Assembly: GCA_020056965.1 (NCBI GenBank)
Contig: JAGVGT010000080.1
Coordinates: forward strand, 28,207 to 92,206
Source of the DNA: Deltaproteobacteria bacterium
Lineage (GTDB): Bacteria > Desulfobacterota > Desulfobulbia > Desulfobulbales > JAGXFP01
Reading direction: 5' to 3'
Length of the DNA: 64,000 nucleotides
How positions within the stretch are numbered: the stretch's first letter is position 1; each line of letters starts with the position of its first letter. Shown piece after piece: positions 10,049 through 18,774 of this stretch. Position numbers and translations under genes: made by a program. The notes below the pieces were generated by a model. That model saw only the letters and a program-made list of their open reading frames with translations. It was not told where the DNA came from and searched no databases.

Positions 10049-10083
10049 CCAACACCTATAAAAGACAAGCAAGGAGCGAAACC

Positions 10084-10851
10084 ATGAAAAGCACCACCAA
10101 GAAGCTCACCCTGGCCCTACTCGGAACCGCCTGCACCCTGTTCATGGCCACCACTGCCATGGCCGAAGAGGCTAAGCCCAAGGCCGACCTGACCACCGGC
10201 TTTTACAGCCAGTACGTCTGGCGCGGTTTTGCTTACAGCCGCGACAGCCTGATAATTCAGCCCTCGATGACCATCTCTCACAAAGGCGCCGCGATCAACC
10301 TCTGGGGCAACCTTGATACCGATCAGTATACGGTCGATCCGGAGGACAGCGAGACCAGTAACTTTAACGAGACCGATCTGACCCTGTCATACAGCGGCTC
10401 GGCCGGTAAGATCGGCTACAGCGGCGGTTACATTCTTTACAGTGTGGAAGGTTTGAAGGACACCCAGGAGGTGTATGCCACCGTCAGTGTCGATACCATT
10501 CTGGCCCCCAATCTGACCGTGTACAAGGAGATCACCGGTCTGCAGGGCTGGTATGCCAAGGCGGCGGTCAGCCACACCCTGGAGCTGACCAAGGAGATCA
10601 AGCTGGCCCTGGGCGCCAGTATCGGCTACCTGGACGACGAAGCGGATTACAGTGAGCTGCATGACGGCGTACTCTCCGCCTCGCTGGCGATCCCGGTGGC
10701 CGAGTACCTGACGGTCAGCCCCCAGTTGTACTATTCCTTCCCGCTCAGTTCCAAGGCCAAGGACTTCCTCAAGAATGCCAACAGCGGCACAATCGACAAG
10801 GCCAAGGCCGACTTCGTTTACGGCGGCCTGGCTGTGAATCTGGCCTTCTAA
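10084..10851 (+). CDS. TorF-family (TIGR02001) putative outer-membrane porin
   Basis: A 255-residue outer-membrane protein with a signal peptide ending near ATTAMAEE. The mature N terminus reads LTTGFYSQYVWRGFAYSRD, the hallmark of the TIGR02001/TorF putative porin family, and the rest alternates like beta strands, ending in LAVNLAF with a C-terminal Phe. AAGGAG lies upstream of the ATG at 10084. It is the third gene after glnK and amtB, 68 bp downstream, so it could be an outer-membrane route for ammonium or another small nitrogen compound. That role is inference. Confidence 0.85.
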   Translation: MKSTTKKLTLALLGTACTLFMATTAMAEEAKPKADLTTGFYSQYVWRGFAYSRDSLIIQPSMTISHKGAAINLWGNLDTDQYTVDPEDSETSNFNETDLTLSYSGSAGKIGYSGGYILYSVEGLKDTQEVYATVSVDTILAPNLTVYKEITGLQGWYAKAAVSHTLELTKEIKLALGASIGYLDDEADYSELHDGVLSASLAIPVAEYLTVSPQLYYSFPLSSKAKDFLKNANSGTIDKAKADFVYGGLAVNLAF

Positions 10852-10864
10852 TACCCGGCACCTC

Positions 10865-10898
10865 GGGAATCCGCCTTTCCTCGCCTGGGTGGATTCCC
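10865..10898. terminator. Inverted repeat after the porin gene
   Basis: GGGAATCCGCC (10865-10875) pairs with GGTGGATTCCC (10888-10898) across a 12-base loop. It begins 14 bp after the porin stop codon. No clear T tract follows, so termination is plausible but not proven. Confidence 0.5.
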
Positions 10899-10936
10899 AA
10901 AAGGGCTCTCCTGTTGCGGTGAGGGTCCTGAAGATA

Positions 10937-10960
10937 GGGGGCCGGCGCAAGCCGGTCCCC
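10937..10960. terminator. GC-rich hairpin with GCAA tetraloop
   Basis: GGGGGCCGGC (10937-10946), loop GCAA, GCCGGTCCCC (10951-10960) forms a 10-bp stem with one G-T pair. It is a second structure in the 419-bp gap between the porin gene and the Hsp70 fusion gene. The rest of that gap (10961-11270) shows no further gene. Confidence 0.45.
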
Positions 10961-11270
10961 TGCTTCGAATGAAAACCGCGCTGAATAACCCGCCTACTCA
11001 AACTGGACCGTTCCGGTTCAGACCCGCTGTCATGCCACGATAGGCCTAAAATAAGATTCTGGGTTATTTTAGTTTCAAGCCATATCGTAAAATAAACACC
11101 TCCTGCGGCGCATTGGAAATGCAGATGCGCAGCCATAAAACAATTTACCTCCCCCTCCATCAGATTATTTTTACCATAGGACACTATTTGTCCCAGGGTG
11201 CCTTGTATATTAAAAGAAAAAGACACCACAAATGATCTCTGCCAAGGCCACAAACCCAAGGGAGGGCGCC

Positions 11271-14200
11271 ATGCAATCTCAACCCGACATCATTCCGCGT
11301 GCATCTGACGGCAATCCGCTATTTTCCGCCTTCGGCATTGACCTCGGCACCACCAACTCGGCCATTGCCGCCCTGGCTTGGAACCCCTTGCAACGCAGCA
11401 CCGTCCTGGCTGAGTGCCTGGCCATCCAGCAGACTCTGCCAGACGGCAAGTTCGTCTCGTCCACCAATATTCCCTCGGTGGTCGCCATCAAGCAGAGCGA
11501 CGTTTTGATCGGCGAGGGTGCCAAGTGGTTGAAGGCCAGGAATGGATACCAGCCGTGGCGGAACCTGTTTTTTGAGTGCAAGAACGACATCGGCGTCCGG
11601 CGCACCTATCACGAGGCCCCGGCGGGATTTCGTACAGCCCGGGAAATCTCCGCGACGATCCTGGAATTTCTGATGAAGCAGGCCAGTGGCTTGCCCCCGC
11701 CATGGAGCCAGCAGGTGGTGGTGACGGTGCCGGCCTCCTTCAGTGCCGCCCAGCGCCGCGAAACGATTTCGGCGGCCCAGGCAGCGGGGATTTCCTGCCG
11801 GGAGGGGATGCTGCTGGACGAACCGGTGGCGGCCTTCATCGACTACATCATAACCAATGCCGATCGGCTCGACCTGGCGCCGGGTCAGGAGAAACGGCTG
11901 CTGGTCTTCGACTTCGGGGGCGGCACCAGCGATGTGGCCATCTTCACCATCACCGATCAAGGCGAAGACAACCCCATCCAGATCGCCCCCCTGGCGGTTT
12001 CCCGCTACTACCAGATCGGCGGCGGTGACATTGACCGGGCCATAGTTCATAAGGTGCTGATTCCCCAGCTTGTCGAGCAGAACGGTCTGGCCCGCTACAC
12101 CCTTGGCTTCCAGGAGAAGAAGCGGCTGGAGGCGCCGCTCTCCGAGTTGGCGGAGTTTCTGAAGATTCGCTTGTGCAATGCGGTCATGGCAACCCGGGCG
12201 CGAGGGGGCAGCAAAGAGGAAGTAGCTGAACTTTCAGTGGCAATCGTGGGGGAGTTCACCTACCGGACCGGCAATCAAGAATTGCATTTCCACGACCCTG
12301 TTCTCAACATGGCCGATTTCGCGGAGGCGTTGAAGCCTTTTCTTGACCTGGATTTGCTCTATCCCAAGGAAGATGAGTATATCAAAACCAACTCTATCTT
12401 TGCCCCCCTGATGAATACCCTGAAACAATGTCGGCTCGATTTTGACGACATCGATTACCTCCTGATGGTGGGCGGCAGTAGTCTCATTCCGCAGGTGGTC
12501 GATCTTTTCGTCGAAATCTTTTCGGAGAGCAAAATTCTCACCTACAAAAATCCAGTCGAAATGATCGGGGCGGTGGCGCGGGGAGCCGCTTATCAAGCTT
12601 TGTCTCTGCTTCATCACGGCAAGGGCATCATGGAAACGGTCTGCCATGATCGGATACTGGTGCGGACCGAGGGCAGCGGGGTGGAGCTGATCCCCCGGGG
12701 CGCCTCCTTGCCCTATCCTGCCGAAGGTTTCGCCGCCTGTCGAACCTTGGCCTTGCCCGAAACCTCCATTACGGGCACCCCGGTCAGAGTCGAGATTGAA
12801 GGCGGCAGCGGCAAGCTGCTGTTCAGTTCAATCTGGGAGATCGAGCAACCGGTTCGGCGCGGTGAACCGCTCCTGCTGGAATACCGGATGGATGGTGACC
12901 AGGTTCTGCATCTGCGCTTGGCCGGCGCCACCCAGGAGCTGCCGGAGTTTGGCTGTCTCATCGAACACCCCATTACAGTCGTCCACAACAGCAACGACCG
13001 GAAGAACAAAATCCTGGAGCTGGAAGAGAATCTGCGACTGGAGGTGTTCTCCCCCGAAGAGGAGGCGGTCAAGATCCTTGAGCTGGCGCAACATTGCACC
13101 GCTCTGGGGCAGAACGAAAAGGCCTTGGGGCTGATGAGCAGCGCCCTCAGTAAAAAGGGGCCGGACCTGAATATCCTTAATTACATGGGCATCTGTTGTA
13201 AAAACCTGGGTGATGACGAGCGGGCCGAGAAGCTCTATCGGGAGGCGGCCTCGGTGGCACCGCGAAGCAGCACGCCGTTGTTCAACCTGGCCCTGATGCA
13301 GTTCCGGCAGGGACAATATGAGCAAGGCCTGAGTACCTTGGATGAGGCCATTGCCCGCAATCCAGAACCAGCCTACTACGTTCTGCGGGCAGAAATGCTA
13401 GAGAAACTGGCGCGGGCGCCGGCCGAAAAGGCGGAAGCCCTGGAAACCGCCATTTCCGGCTTGGCCGGCTCGCTCCCGCAATTGAGCTCCTGGGAGCTGT
13501 TCTGGCTCGGCAAGGGGGCGGATATGCGGGGCGACTCGGAGCTGCTGAGCCGCTTGGATGTTGAGCAAACGCGGCGTGACGCCGGAGAAGTTGAGAACAG
13601 TCAGGGGAAGCTGCCGATTGTCTGCCAGGATTTAGTGTTATTCGGCAAGGATGACGGCTCAAGCCGCGAGATTCGGTCGGCCACGGTTCTGCTGGTGGAG
13701 GACGAGCCAATCTTGTTGGTCAGCCTGGTCGAAATGCTCCCAGATTTTGAACTGCAAGAGCATTGCTTCCTAACCGCTCCGAATGGTGAAGCTGCCTTGG
13801 AAATTATCAGGGCCGGAGGAGTTGACCTGGTTTGCACCAACCTCAACATGCCAAGGTTGGACGGCTTCGAGTTGATGGAACATCTCCGAAATGAGTTCCC
13901 CAACATCCCCTATATGGCCTTTAGCGGTTTCGGTGTCCCGGACATGGCGAAAAAAGTCATGAAACAAGGGGCCTATGCTTTCCTGGAGAAGCCTTTTGAC
14001 ATTGAAGTTTTCGCGGAAAAAGTAAAATACGGCCTGTTGCAGATTGGGCCAAAGCGCAAAGATATTTTAACATTAGCAGAATACTTGGGCGCCCGCCCCC
14101 CTGCAGATGATGAATACTGGCATGATGTCATATATGACATGGGCATAGCAATGGATCTACGAGATGGTTGCTTTGGCAACCTCACTGAAGGGGATCCAGA

Positions 14201-14327
14201 AAAATGTATTGCTTATCACTTAATGGGGACTGATTGGGGGGAAGAGGTGTGGGCAAAATTAAGAATAGAAAGACCAGAACTATTTAATAAACCAGGACTC
14301 CCCCCGAGTTCGAGAAAGGCACAATGA
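11271..14327 (+). CDS. Hsp70-TPR-pseudoreceiver fusion protein
   Basis: A 1018-residue multidomain protein. Residues about 20-440 are an Hsp70/DnaK-type ATPase: phosphate loop 1 FGIDLGTTNSA, phosphate loop 2 VFDFGGGTSDVA and adenosine motif LMVGGSSLIPQV are all intact. A beta-rich substrate-domain-like part follows (about 470-590), then a TPR region (about 610-740). Residues about 803-925 are a response-regulator receiver with acidic E810/D811, S885 and K907, but the phospho-acceptor aspartate is N857 (TNLNMPRLDGFEL; codon AAC). A tail of about 90 residues (YWHDVIYDMGIAMDLRDG) is not recognised. The ATG at 11271 follows GGAGG by 5 bases; an ATG 39 bases upstream is less likely. It has no obvious operon partner. 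A regulated chaperone or scaffold is possible; the function is unknown. Confidence 0.85.
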   Translation: MQSQPDIIPRASDGNPLFSAFGIDLGTTNSAIAALAWNPLQRSTVLAECLAIQQTLPDGKFVSSTNIPSVVAIKQSDVLIGEGAKWLKARNGYQPWRNLFFECKNDIGVRRTYHEAPAGFRTAREISATILEFLMKQASGLPPPWSQQVVVTVPASFSAAQRRETISAAQAAGISCREGMLLDEPVAAFIDYIITNADRLDLAPGQEKRLLVFDFGGGTSDVAIFTITDQGEDNPIQIAPLAVSRYYQIGGGDIDRAIVHKVLIPQLVEQNGLARYTLGFQEKKRLEAPLSELAEFLKIRLCNAVMATRARGGSKEEVAELSVAIVGEFTYRTGNQELHFHDPVLNMADFAEALKPFLDLDLLYPKEDEYIKTNSIFAPLMNTLKQCRLDFDDIDYLLMVGGSSLIPQVVDLFVEIFSESKILTYKNPVEMIGAVARGAAYQALSLLHHGKGIMETVCHDRILVRTEGSGVELIPRGASLPYPAEGFAACRTLALPETSITGTPVRVEIEGGSGKLLFSSIWEIEQPVRRGEPLLLEYRMDGDQVLHLRLAGATQELPEFGCLIEHPITVVHNSNDRKNKILELEENLRLEVFSPEEEAVKILELAQHCTALGQNEKALGLMSSALSKKGPDLNILNYMGICCKNLGDDERAEKLYREAASVAPRSSTPLFNLALMQFRQGQYEQGLSTLDEAIARNPEPAYYVLRAEMLEKLARAPAEKAEALETAISGLAGSLPQLSSWELFWLGKGADMRGDSELLSRLDVEQTRRDAGEVENSQGKLPIVCQDLVLFGKDDGSSREIRSATVLLVEDEPILLVSLVEMLPDFELQEHCFLTAPNGEAALEIIRAGGVDLVCTNLNMPRLDGFELMEHLRNEFPNIPYMAFSGFGVPDMAKKVMKQGAYAFLEKPFDIEVFAEKVKYGLLQIGPKRKDILTLAEYLGARPPADDEYWHDVIYDMGIAMDLRDGCFGNLTEGDPEKCIAYHLMGTDWGEEVWAKLRIERPELFNKPGLPPSSRKAQ

Positions 14328-14519
14328 ATCAACCGATTCAAGAGATATGTTTACTTTCTACCGACGGTTTTCACCAAAAGCCAAAAGCGGACTCGTCGTC
14401 AATGAAGACGGGTTAACGCCGCCCGCGTCTAAACCGTGATCATCCGACCTCACCCGACCAAATGAAAAGGATGGTGGTGGTTCCTCTACCAACCAAACTG
14501 AAAGCAACTTGTCATTCAG
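14328..14519 (+). other. Intergenic stretch, possible leader or small RNA
   Basis: No convincing protein gene lies between the Hsp70 fusion stop and the terminator at 14520-14548. Short self-complementary segments are present, such as CGTC/GACG around 14395-14415 and CTGAA/TTCAG around 14499-14519. This may be the 3' tail of the fusion mRNA or an independent small RNA. Confidence 0.25.
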
Positions 14520-14548
14520 GCCCTACCGGGAAACAGGTGGGCTTTTTT
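14520..14548 (+). terminator. Rho-independent terminator
   Basis: GCCCTACC (14520-14527) pairs with GGTGGGC (14536-14542) with one bulged T, and six T residues follow (14543-14548). It lies 193 bp after the Hsp70 fusion gene and would terminate plus-strand transcription. Confidence 0.75.
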
Positions 14549-14662
14549 ATTTCCAAGTGGCGTGGTAGTGCTTTTAGTCGTTTTAGGGTTGTGGGTTTTT
14601 TTGTTGGGTGGCGGCAGAAGTTGATAAAAAAGCACGTAAAAACATGATGTTATGGCAGTAGC

Positions 14663-14755
14663 TGGCGGAGAGGGTGGGATTCGAACCCACGTGTCGAGAT
14701 TAATCGACAACCCGATTTCGAGTCGGGCCCGTTACGGCCACTTCGGTACCTCTCC
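14663..14755 (-). tRNA. tRNA-Ser(CGA)
   Basis: The minus strand folds as a class II tRNA. The acceptor stem GGAGAGG (14755-14749) pairs with CCTCTCC (14673-14667). The anticodon loop is CTCGAAA inside the stem CCCGA/TCGGG, so the anticodon is CGA, reading UCG. A long variable arm (TTGTCGATTAATCTCGAC) marks serine, and the T arm is GTGGGTTCGAATCCCAC. The 3' CCA is encoded. Confidence 0.97.
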
Positions 14756-14785
14756 GTTTGAGCAAACAATTCGATATGTTAATAA

Positions 14786-14821
14786 ACAACAGCCGCCCTG
14801 GTGAATCAAGGCGGCTGTTGT
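14786..14821 (-). terminator. Terminator downstream of ctpA
   Basis: ACAACAGCCGCC (14786-14797) and GGCGGCTGTTGT (14810-14821) are a perfect 12-bp inverted repeat with a 12-base loop, 31 bp past the ctpA stop on the minus strand. On that strand it is followed by TTATTAAC. Confidence 0.75.
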
Positions 14822-14851
14822 CGTTTGGTGCGTACCTGTTCGGGCCCGTGC

Positions 14852-16342
14852 CTACTTCTCGGCCGGGGCAGGGGTGGCAGTAACTGGGGCGGCGACTTCG
14901 GGAGCCTTGAGGCCGCCCAGCTTGAACTCGGAATAGACGGTGACGCCTTTCAGGATCATCAGGGCGGTGCGCAACTGGTTGTCCTTGGCCAGCCGTTCCT
15001 TGATCTCCTTGGCTTCATCCTCGGCCTTTTCCAGGGCAGTCTTTTCCTTCTGCGGTTTTACTTCCGCGCCGGGCTTGTCTTTTTCCTTATCCTTCATTTT
15101 GTCCGCCGGCTCGGTGACGCTGTCTCCGTCATCGGGTTCGCCCACATCGGTGATGTGGTGCTTGAGATCTTTCTCTCGCAGGAACTGGGGCTTGCTGTCT
15201 TTTTTCTTCACTGGCTCGGCGGGGGCCTCTTGGGGTAGAGGTTCCACTATGATGTCGGGCTCGATGCCCTTGGCCTGGATCGACCGGCCGCTGGGGGTGT
15301 AGTAGCGGGCGGTGGTCAACCTCAACCCGGCCCCGTTGGACATAGGGATGATGGTCTGGACCGAACCCTTGCCGAAGGTCTGGGTGCCGACGATCAGGGC
15401 CTTCTTGTGGTCCTGCAGGGCGCCGGCGACGATCTCCGAGGCGCTGGCGCTGCCTTCGTTGACCAAAACCACGATGGGATATTCATGCTTATCGTTGTCG
15501 GGCCGGGCCGTGTATTCGGTATTTTGCTCCTTGACCCGTCCCTTGGTGGAGACAATCAGGCCGTCTTCAATGAAGATATCGGAGATCTTGACCGACTGGG
15601 CCAGCAAGCCGCCGGGGTTGTTGCGCAGGTCGATGACCAGACCGCGGATTCGGCCCCGCTCGGAAAGCTCCTTTAACGCCTCCTTGAAGTCCTTGGTGGT
15701 GTTTTCCTGGAAGTTGGTAACTCGCAGGTAAATGTAGCCCGGCTCAAGAATCTTGGACTTGACGCTGTGCAGCGGGATGACATCGCGGACGATGGTGAAT
15801 TCCTGCATCTCACTCCAGCCTTCGCGGTGCACGGAGATGATCACCGAGGTGCCCTTGGGGCCGCGCAACTTCTTGACCGCCTCCATCAGGGTCATATCCT
15901 TGGTCAGTTCCTTGCCGATCCGGAGAATCTTATCGCCGGCCTTCAGGCCGGCCTTGTCGCCGGGGGTGCCTTCGATGGGGGAAACCACGGTCAGCACCGA
16001 ATCCTTAATGGTGATTTCGATGCCGATCCCGTCAAAACTGCCCTTGGTCTCCATCTTCAATTCCTTGAAGTCGTCGGGCTTCAGGTAGGAAGAATGGGGA
16101 TCCAGAGAGGTTAGCATGCCTTTGATCGCACCCTGCAGAACCTCGTTGGTATCGACGTCTTCAACGTAGTTCTTCTGGATCAGGCTGAGGACGTTGGAAA
16201 AGACCTCTAAGCTCTTGTAAGTATCGGTGGAGCTGGCAGAGGCCCCCCGGTCCTGGGCTACCACCGTCAGGGCTAGAACGAAGGCAGCGGCCAGCAAGGG
16301 CAGGAGATATTTGCGGAAGGCGGAGGGGCGGCGGTTTTTCAT
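14852..16342 (-). CDS. ctpA: Carboxy-terminal processing protease (S41 family)
   Basis: A 496-residue periplasmic S41 serine protease with an N-terminal membrane anchor or signal (LLPLLAAAFVLALTVVA). The tail-binding start is NYVEDVDTNEVLQGAIKGML, the PDZ domain is at about 100-180, and the Ser/Lys dyad is in NEGSASASEIVAGAL and GTQTFGKGSVQTIIP. The C-terminal 110 residues are charged and Lys/Glu-rich, with a low-complexity linker (KMKDKEKDKPGAEVKPQKEK). The ATG at 16342 follows AGGAT. It is the last gene of ftsE-ftsX-envC-ctpA and likely processes envelope proteins tied to peptidoglycan turnover. Confidence 0.95.
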   Translation of the reverse strand: MKNRRPSAFRKYLLPLLAAAFVLALTVVAQDRGASASSTDTYKSLEVFSNVLSLIQKNYVEDVDTNEVLQGAIKGMLTSLDPHSSYLKPDDFKELKMETKGSFDGIGIEITIKDSVLTVVSPIEGTPGDKAGLKAGDKILRIGKELTKDMTLMEAVKKLRGPKGTSVIISVHREGWSEMQEFTIVRDVIPLHSVKSKILEPGYIYLRVTNFQENTTKDFKEALKELSERGRIRGLVIDLRNNPGGLLAQSVKISDIFIEDGLIVSTKGRVKEQNTEYTARPDNDKHEYPIVVLVNEGSASASEIVAGALQDHKKALIVGTQTFGKGSVQTIIPMSNGAGLRLTTARYYTPSGRSIQAKGIEPDIIVEPLPQEAPAEPVKKKDSKPQFLREKDLKHHITDVGEPDDGDSVTEPADKMKDKEKDKPGAEVKPQKEKTALEKAEDEAKEIKERLAKDNQLRTALMILKGVTVYSEFKLGGLKAPEVAAPVTATPAPAEK

Positions 16343-16535
16343 GGGTGTAATCCTGTTAAGAAAATTCCTTAATGCCGGGGCGTCAGATTATCTGGCTGGG
16401 GCGGCCAGCGGTGGTCAGCAGTGGTCATAGCAGGGGAGTCATCCGGGGCCGTTGCCAAGCAGACAAGGACACCCAGATTTTACCTCTATCCCTGCGAAAA
16501 TCAGTTAATCTAGCACGTTGGCGGCCGAGGGACAA

Positions 16536-17816
16536 TCAATTATTCTTGGAAACTTTCCGGCCTTTCCCCGAGGATGGCGGGGATGGGGCGGTTTTTAGCA
16601 GCGCCCGGTTGACCCATTCCAAGGGGTCCTGCGAGTCGGCGCCGTGGCGAATTTCGAAATGCAGACCCTCGCCGAGCAGGCCGCCTTGATCACTCATGGT
16701 GCCCACGATCTCGCCGGCGGCGACCATCTCGCCTTCCTTCTTGTAAAATTCGGCGGCCCGGGAAACCAAGGAATAGTACTGCTGGCCGTGGTCGATGATC
16801 AACAGATTGCCGTAACCGCGCAACTGGCCGACGTACACCACCTTGCCCTTATGGATGGCGCTGATTCCCGTGCCGGGCAGGGTCTTGATGTCGATGCCGT
16901 CGGCACGGCTGGTCAAGCCGAATTTGCCCTGGTTGTTAGTCCCGAAATAGGTGGTTACGGTCCCTCGGACCGGTGGGGTCAGGCGCCCCTTCATGGCGGC
17001 AAAGCCACCGGTGGTTACGGCCGGTTTTTTTCCGGCTGCGGCTGGCTTTTGCTTCTGGTCCTGGCTGGCGGACAGCCTCTCGCGGAGCAGGGTCATGGTC
17101 TGGTTGAGATTGGTGGCGGCCTCCTCCATTTCGGCCAGGGCCTGTTGGTAGAGCCGCTTCTCTTTGTTGACCGAGGCCAGCAACCGCAAACGATTGCTGC
17201 GGTTGTCGGCCAGGTGTCTGGTCTGCTGCTGGGAATCGGCGATTACGCCCTGGAGTTGCGCAGTTTGCTTGGTCAGTTCGTCGCGGAGTTTAGTCAGGTC
17301 TTTGATCTGGCGGTGAAAGGTATCGATGGTCTGTCGGTCTTGATCGAGCAGGACCCGAAATGATTCGTCAACATTGAGCAGGTCGGCCAGGTTGGCGGAG
17401 GCGAAGACGACATTCAGCATGCCGACCTCACCCATCCGGTAAAAGGCCGCCAGTCTTTTTTTGACGTGGGCCCGCGCCCCTTCGTGGGCGGTGGTGAGGG
17501 CGGTCAGTTCCTCATTGCGGCGACGGATCTCTTCCCTCTTGTCGGCCGCTTCCTTGGTGAGTTTGCTCAGCCGCCCCCGGCCGGTGCCCAAGGCCTGGTC
17601 GATTTTCTCCAGCTGCCCCATAAGATTGACCTCGCGAGCCCGGGAATCGCGGAGCAGATTGCGCTTCTCGCCCATGGCCTTCTGGACCTGCTTGATCCGC
17701 TTCTGCTGCTCGGCCAGGTTGCTTTCCAGGGTGGTGCTCTGGCCTTTTTGGGCCATGGCGGCGCCGGGCGGCAGCAGGGTGGCGACAATGATCAGTAGCG
17801 ACAAAAGCCGGAGCAT
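16536..17816 (-). CDS. envC: EnvC-like murein hydrolase activator (degenerate LytM)
   Basis: A 426-residue exported protein: signal peptide to about residue 22 (ending GAAMA), long coiled coil (about 28-250) and a C-terminal LytM/M23 domain (about 300-410). The zinc ligands are incomplete: the HxGxD motif reads RADGIDI, with Ala at the His position, and the HxH motif reads GLHFEIR, with Gly at the first His. As in E. coli EnvC, this suggests an amidase activator and not a peptidase. It starts 9 bp after ftsX, which fits control of septal peptidoglycan splitting through FtsEX. Confidence 0.9.
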   Translation of the reverse strand: MLRLLSLLIIVATLLPPGAAMAQKGQSTTLESNLAEQQKRIKQVQKAMGEKRNLLRDSRAREVNLMGQLEKIDQALGTGRGRLSKLTKEAADKREEIRRRNEELTALTTAHEGARAHVKKRLAAFYRMGEVGMLNVVFASANLADLLNVDESFRVLLDQDRQTIDTFHRQIKDLTKLRDELTKQTAQLQGVIADSQQQTRHLADNRSNRLRLLASVNKEKRLYQQALAEMEEAATNLNQTMTLLRERLSASQDQKQKPAAAGKKPAVTTGGFAAMKGRLTPPVRGTVTTYFGTNNQGKFGLTSRADGIDIKTLPGTGISAIHKGKVVYVGQLRGYGNLLIIDHGQQYYSLVSRAAEFYKKEGEMVAAGEIVGTMSDQGGLLGEGLHFEIRHGADSQDPLEWVNRALLKTAPSPPSSGKGRKVSKNN

Positions 17817-17824
17817 GGGCAGGC

Positions 17825-18715
17825 TCAGATGCGCATGTGTTTGCGGATGGAGAGCAGGCTGCCCCAGGCACAGAGCAGGGTGGTCCCGCCGATGATCATG
17901 GCGGTGACTGAAAACGGCAGAAAGGTGTATTCGAGCTGGTTGAGGAAGGTGGAGCCGCCCAGGTGGGTCCTGGTCCAGATGAAGATGGCATAGAGCAGCG
18001 TCAATCCCAGGCTGGAACCGAGGACGCCCTGGAGGATACCCTCAAAAAACAATGGGGCCTGGATGTAACGGTTGCTGGCTCCGACCAGGCGCAAAATCTC
18101 CAGCTCACTTTCCTTGGCGACTACGGTCAGCCGGATGGTACAGGAGACCATGAAGCCGGTGGCCAGAACCAGCAGGGCGCCGCTTAAGACGACGATGACC
18201 CGCAACAGTTCGGTAAAATAGCCGAACCGCTCCAGCCATTCCTGGCCGTACTGGACCTTCTGGGCACCGGGCAGGGTGGCCAGGAAGTCGGAAAATTCCT
18301 TCAGTCTGGTAAAGTTGCGAAAACTTTTCTCGGGATAAACCTCGATGGAGGGCGGCAGGAATTCGGGACCCAGGTCGGTCAAAAGATCCTTCTCCTTTTC
18401 GAGCTGTTTCTGGAGACGGATGAAGGCCTCGGCCCGGGAGACAAAGAGTATCTTGTCGGCTTTGGCGTAGGTGCTGATCTTGCTGCTGATCAATGGTTGC
18501 AGAGCCGGTTCCACTTCGTTGTCCAGATAGACCACCAGGCGCAGTTCGTCGCCCAGGCGCGCCCCGATGTTGACGACGTTGAGATAGATCAGCAGAAAGA
18601 AGGAGAAGATCAGCACCGACAGGGTGACGGTAAGCAGGCTCATCAGCTGGGTCGGCCAGTTCTGCCGGAAATTGTGACCGACCTGTTTAAGATGAAAGTA
18701 GGATTTAAGTCCCAT
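17825..18715 (-). CDS. ftsX: Cell-division ABC transporter permease FtsX
   Basis: A 296-residue membrane protein. The first helix (SLLTVTLSVLIFSFFLLIYL, about 24-43) is followed by a periplasmic domain (about 45-170) and a C-terminal FtsX core with three helices. The conserved IRLTVVAKESELEILRLVGA lies in the cytoplasmic coupling region. The ATG at 18715 follows GGGAGA. FtsX works with FtsE to pass a conformational signal to the EnvC-type activator encoded directly downstream. Confidence 0.95.
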   Translation of the reverse strand: MGLKSYFHLKQVGHNFRQNWPTQLMSLLTVTLSVLIFSFFLLIYLNVVNIGARLGDELRLVVYLDNEVEPALQPLISSKISTYAKADKILFVSRAEAFIRLQKQLEKEKDLLTDLGPEFLPPSIEVYPEKSFRNFTRLKEFSDFLATLPGAQKVQYGQEWLERFGYFTELLRVIVVLSGALLVLATGFMVSCTIRLTVVAKESELEILRLVGASNRYIQAPLFFEGILQGVLGSSLGLTLLYAIFIWTRTHLGGSTFLNQLEYTFLPFSVTAMIIGGTTLLCAWGSLLSIRKHMRI

Positions 18716-18774
18716 GCGCTATCTCCCTGTCCGGCCGGCCCGCAGGGTGGGCGGCGAGAGTCGGTGTTGATGAT

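Noticed and set aside
14462..14647. 61-codon frame over the terminator after the Hsp70 fusion
   Set aside because: It reads through a strong terminator hairpin and T tract and has no recognisable domain.
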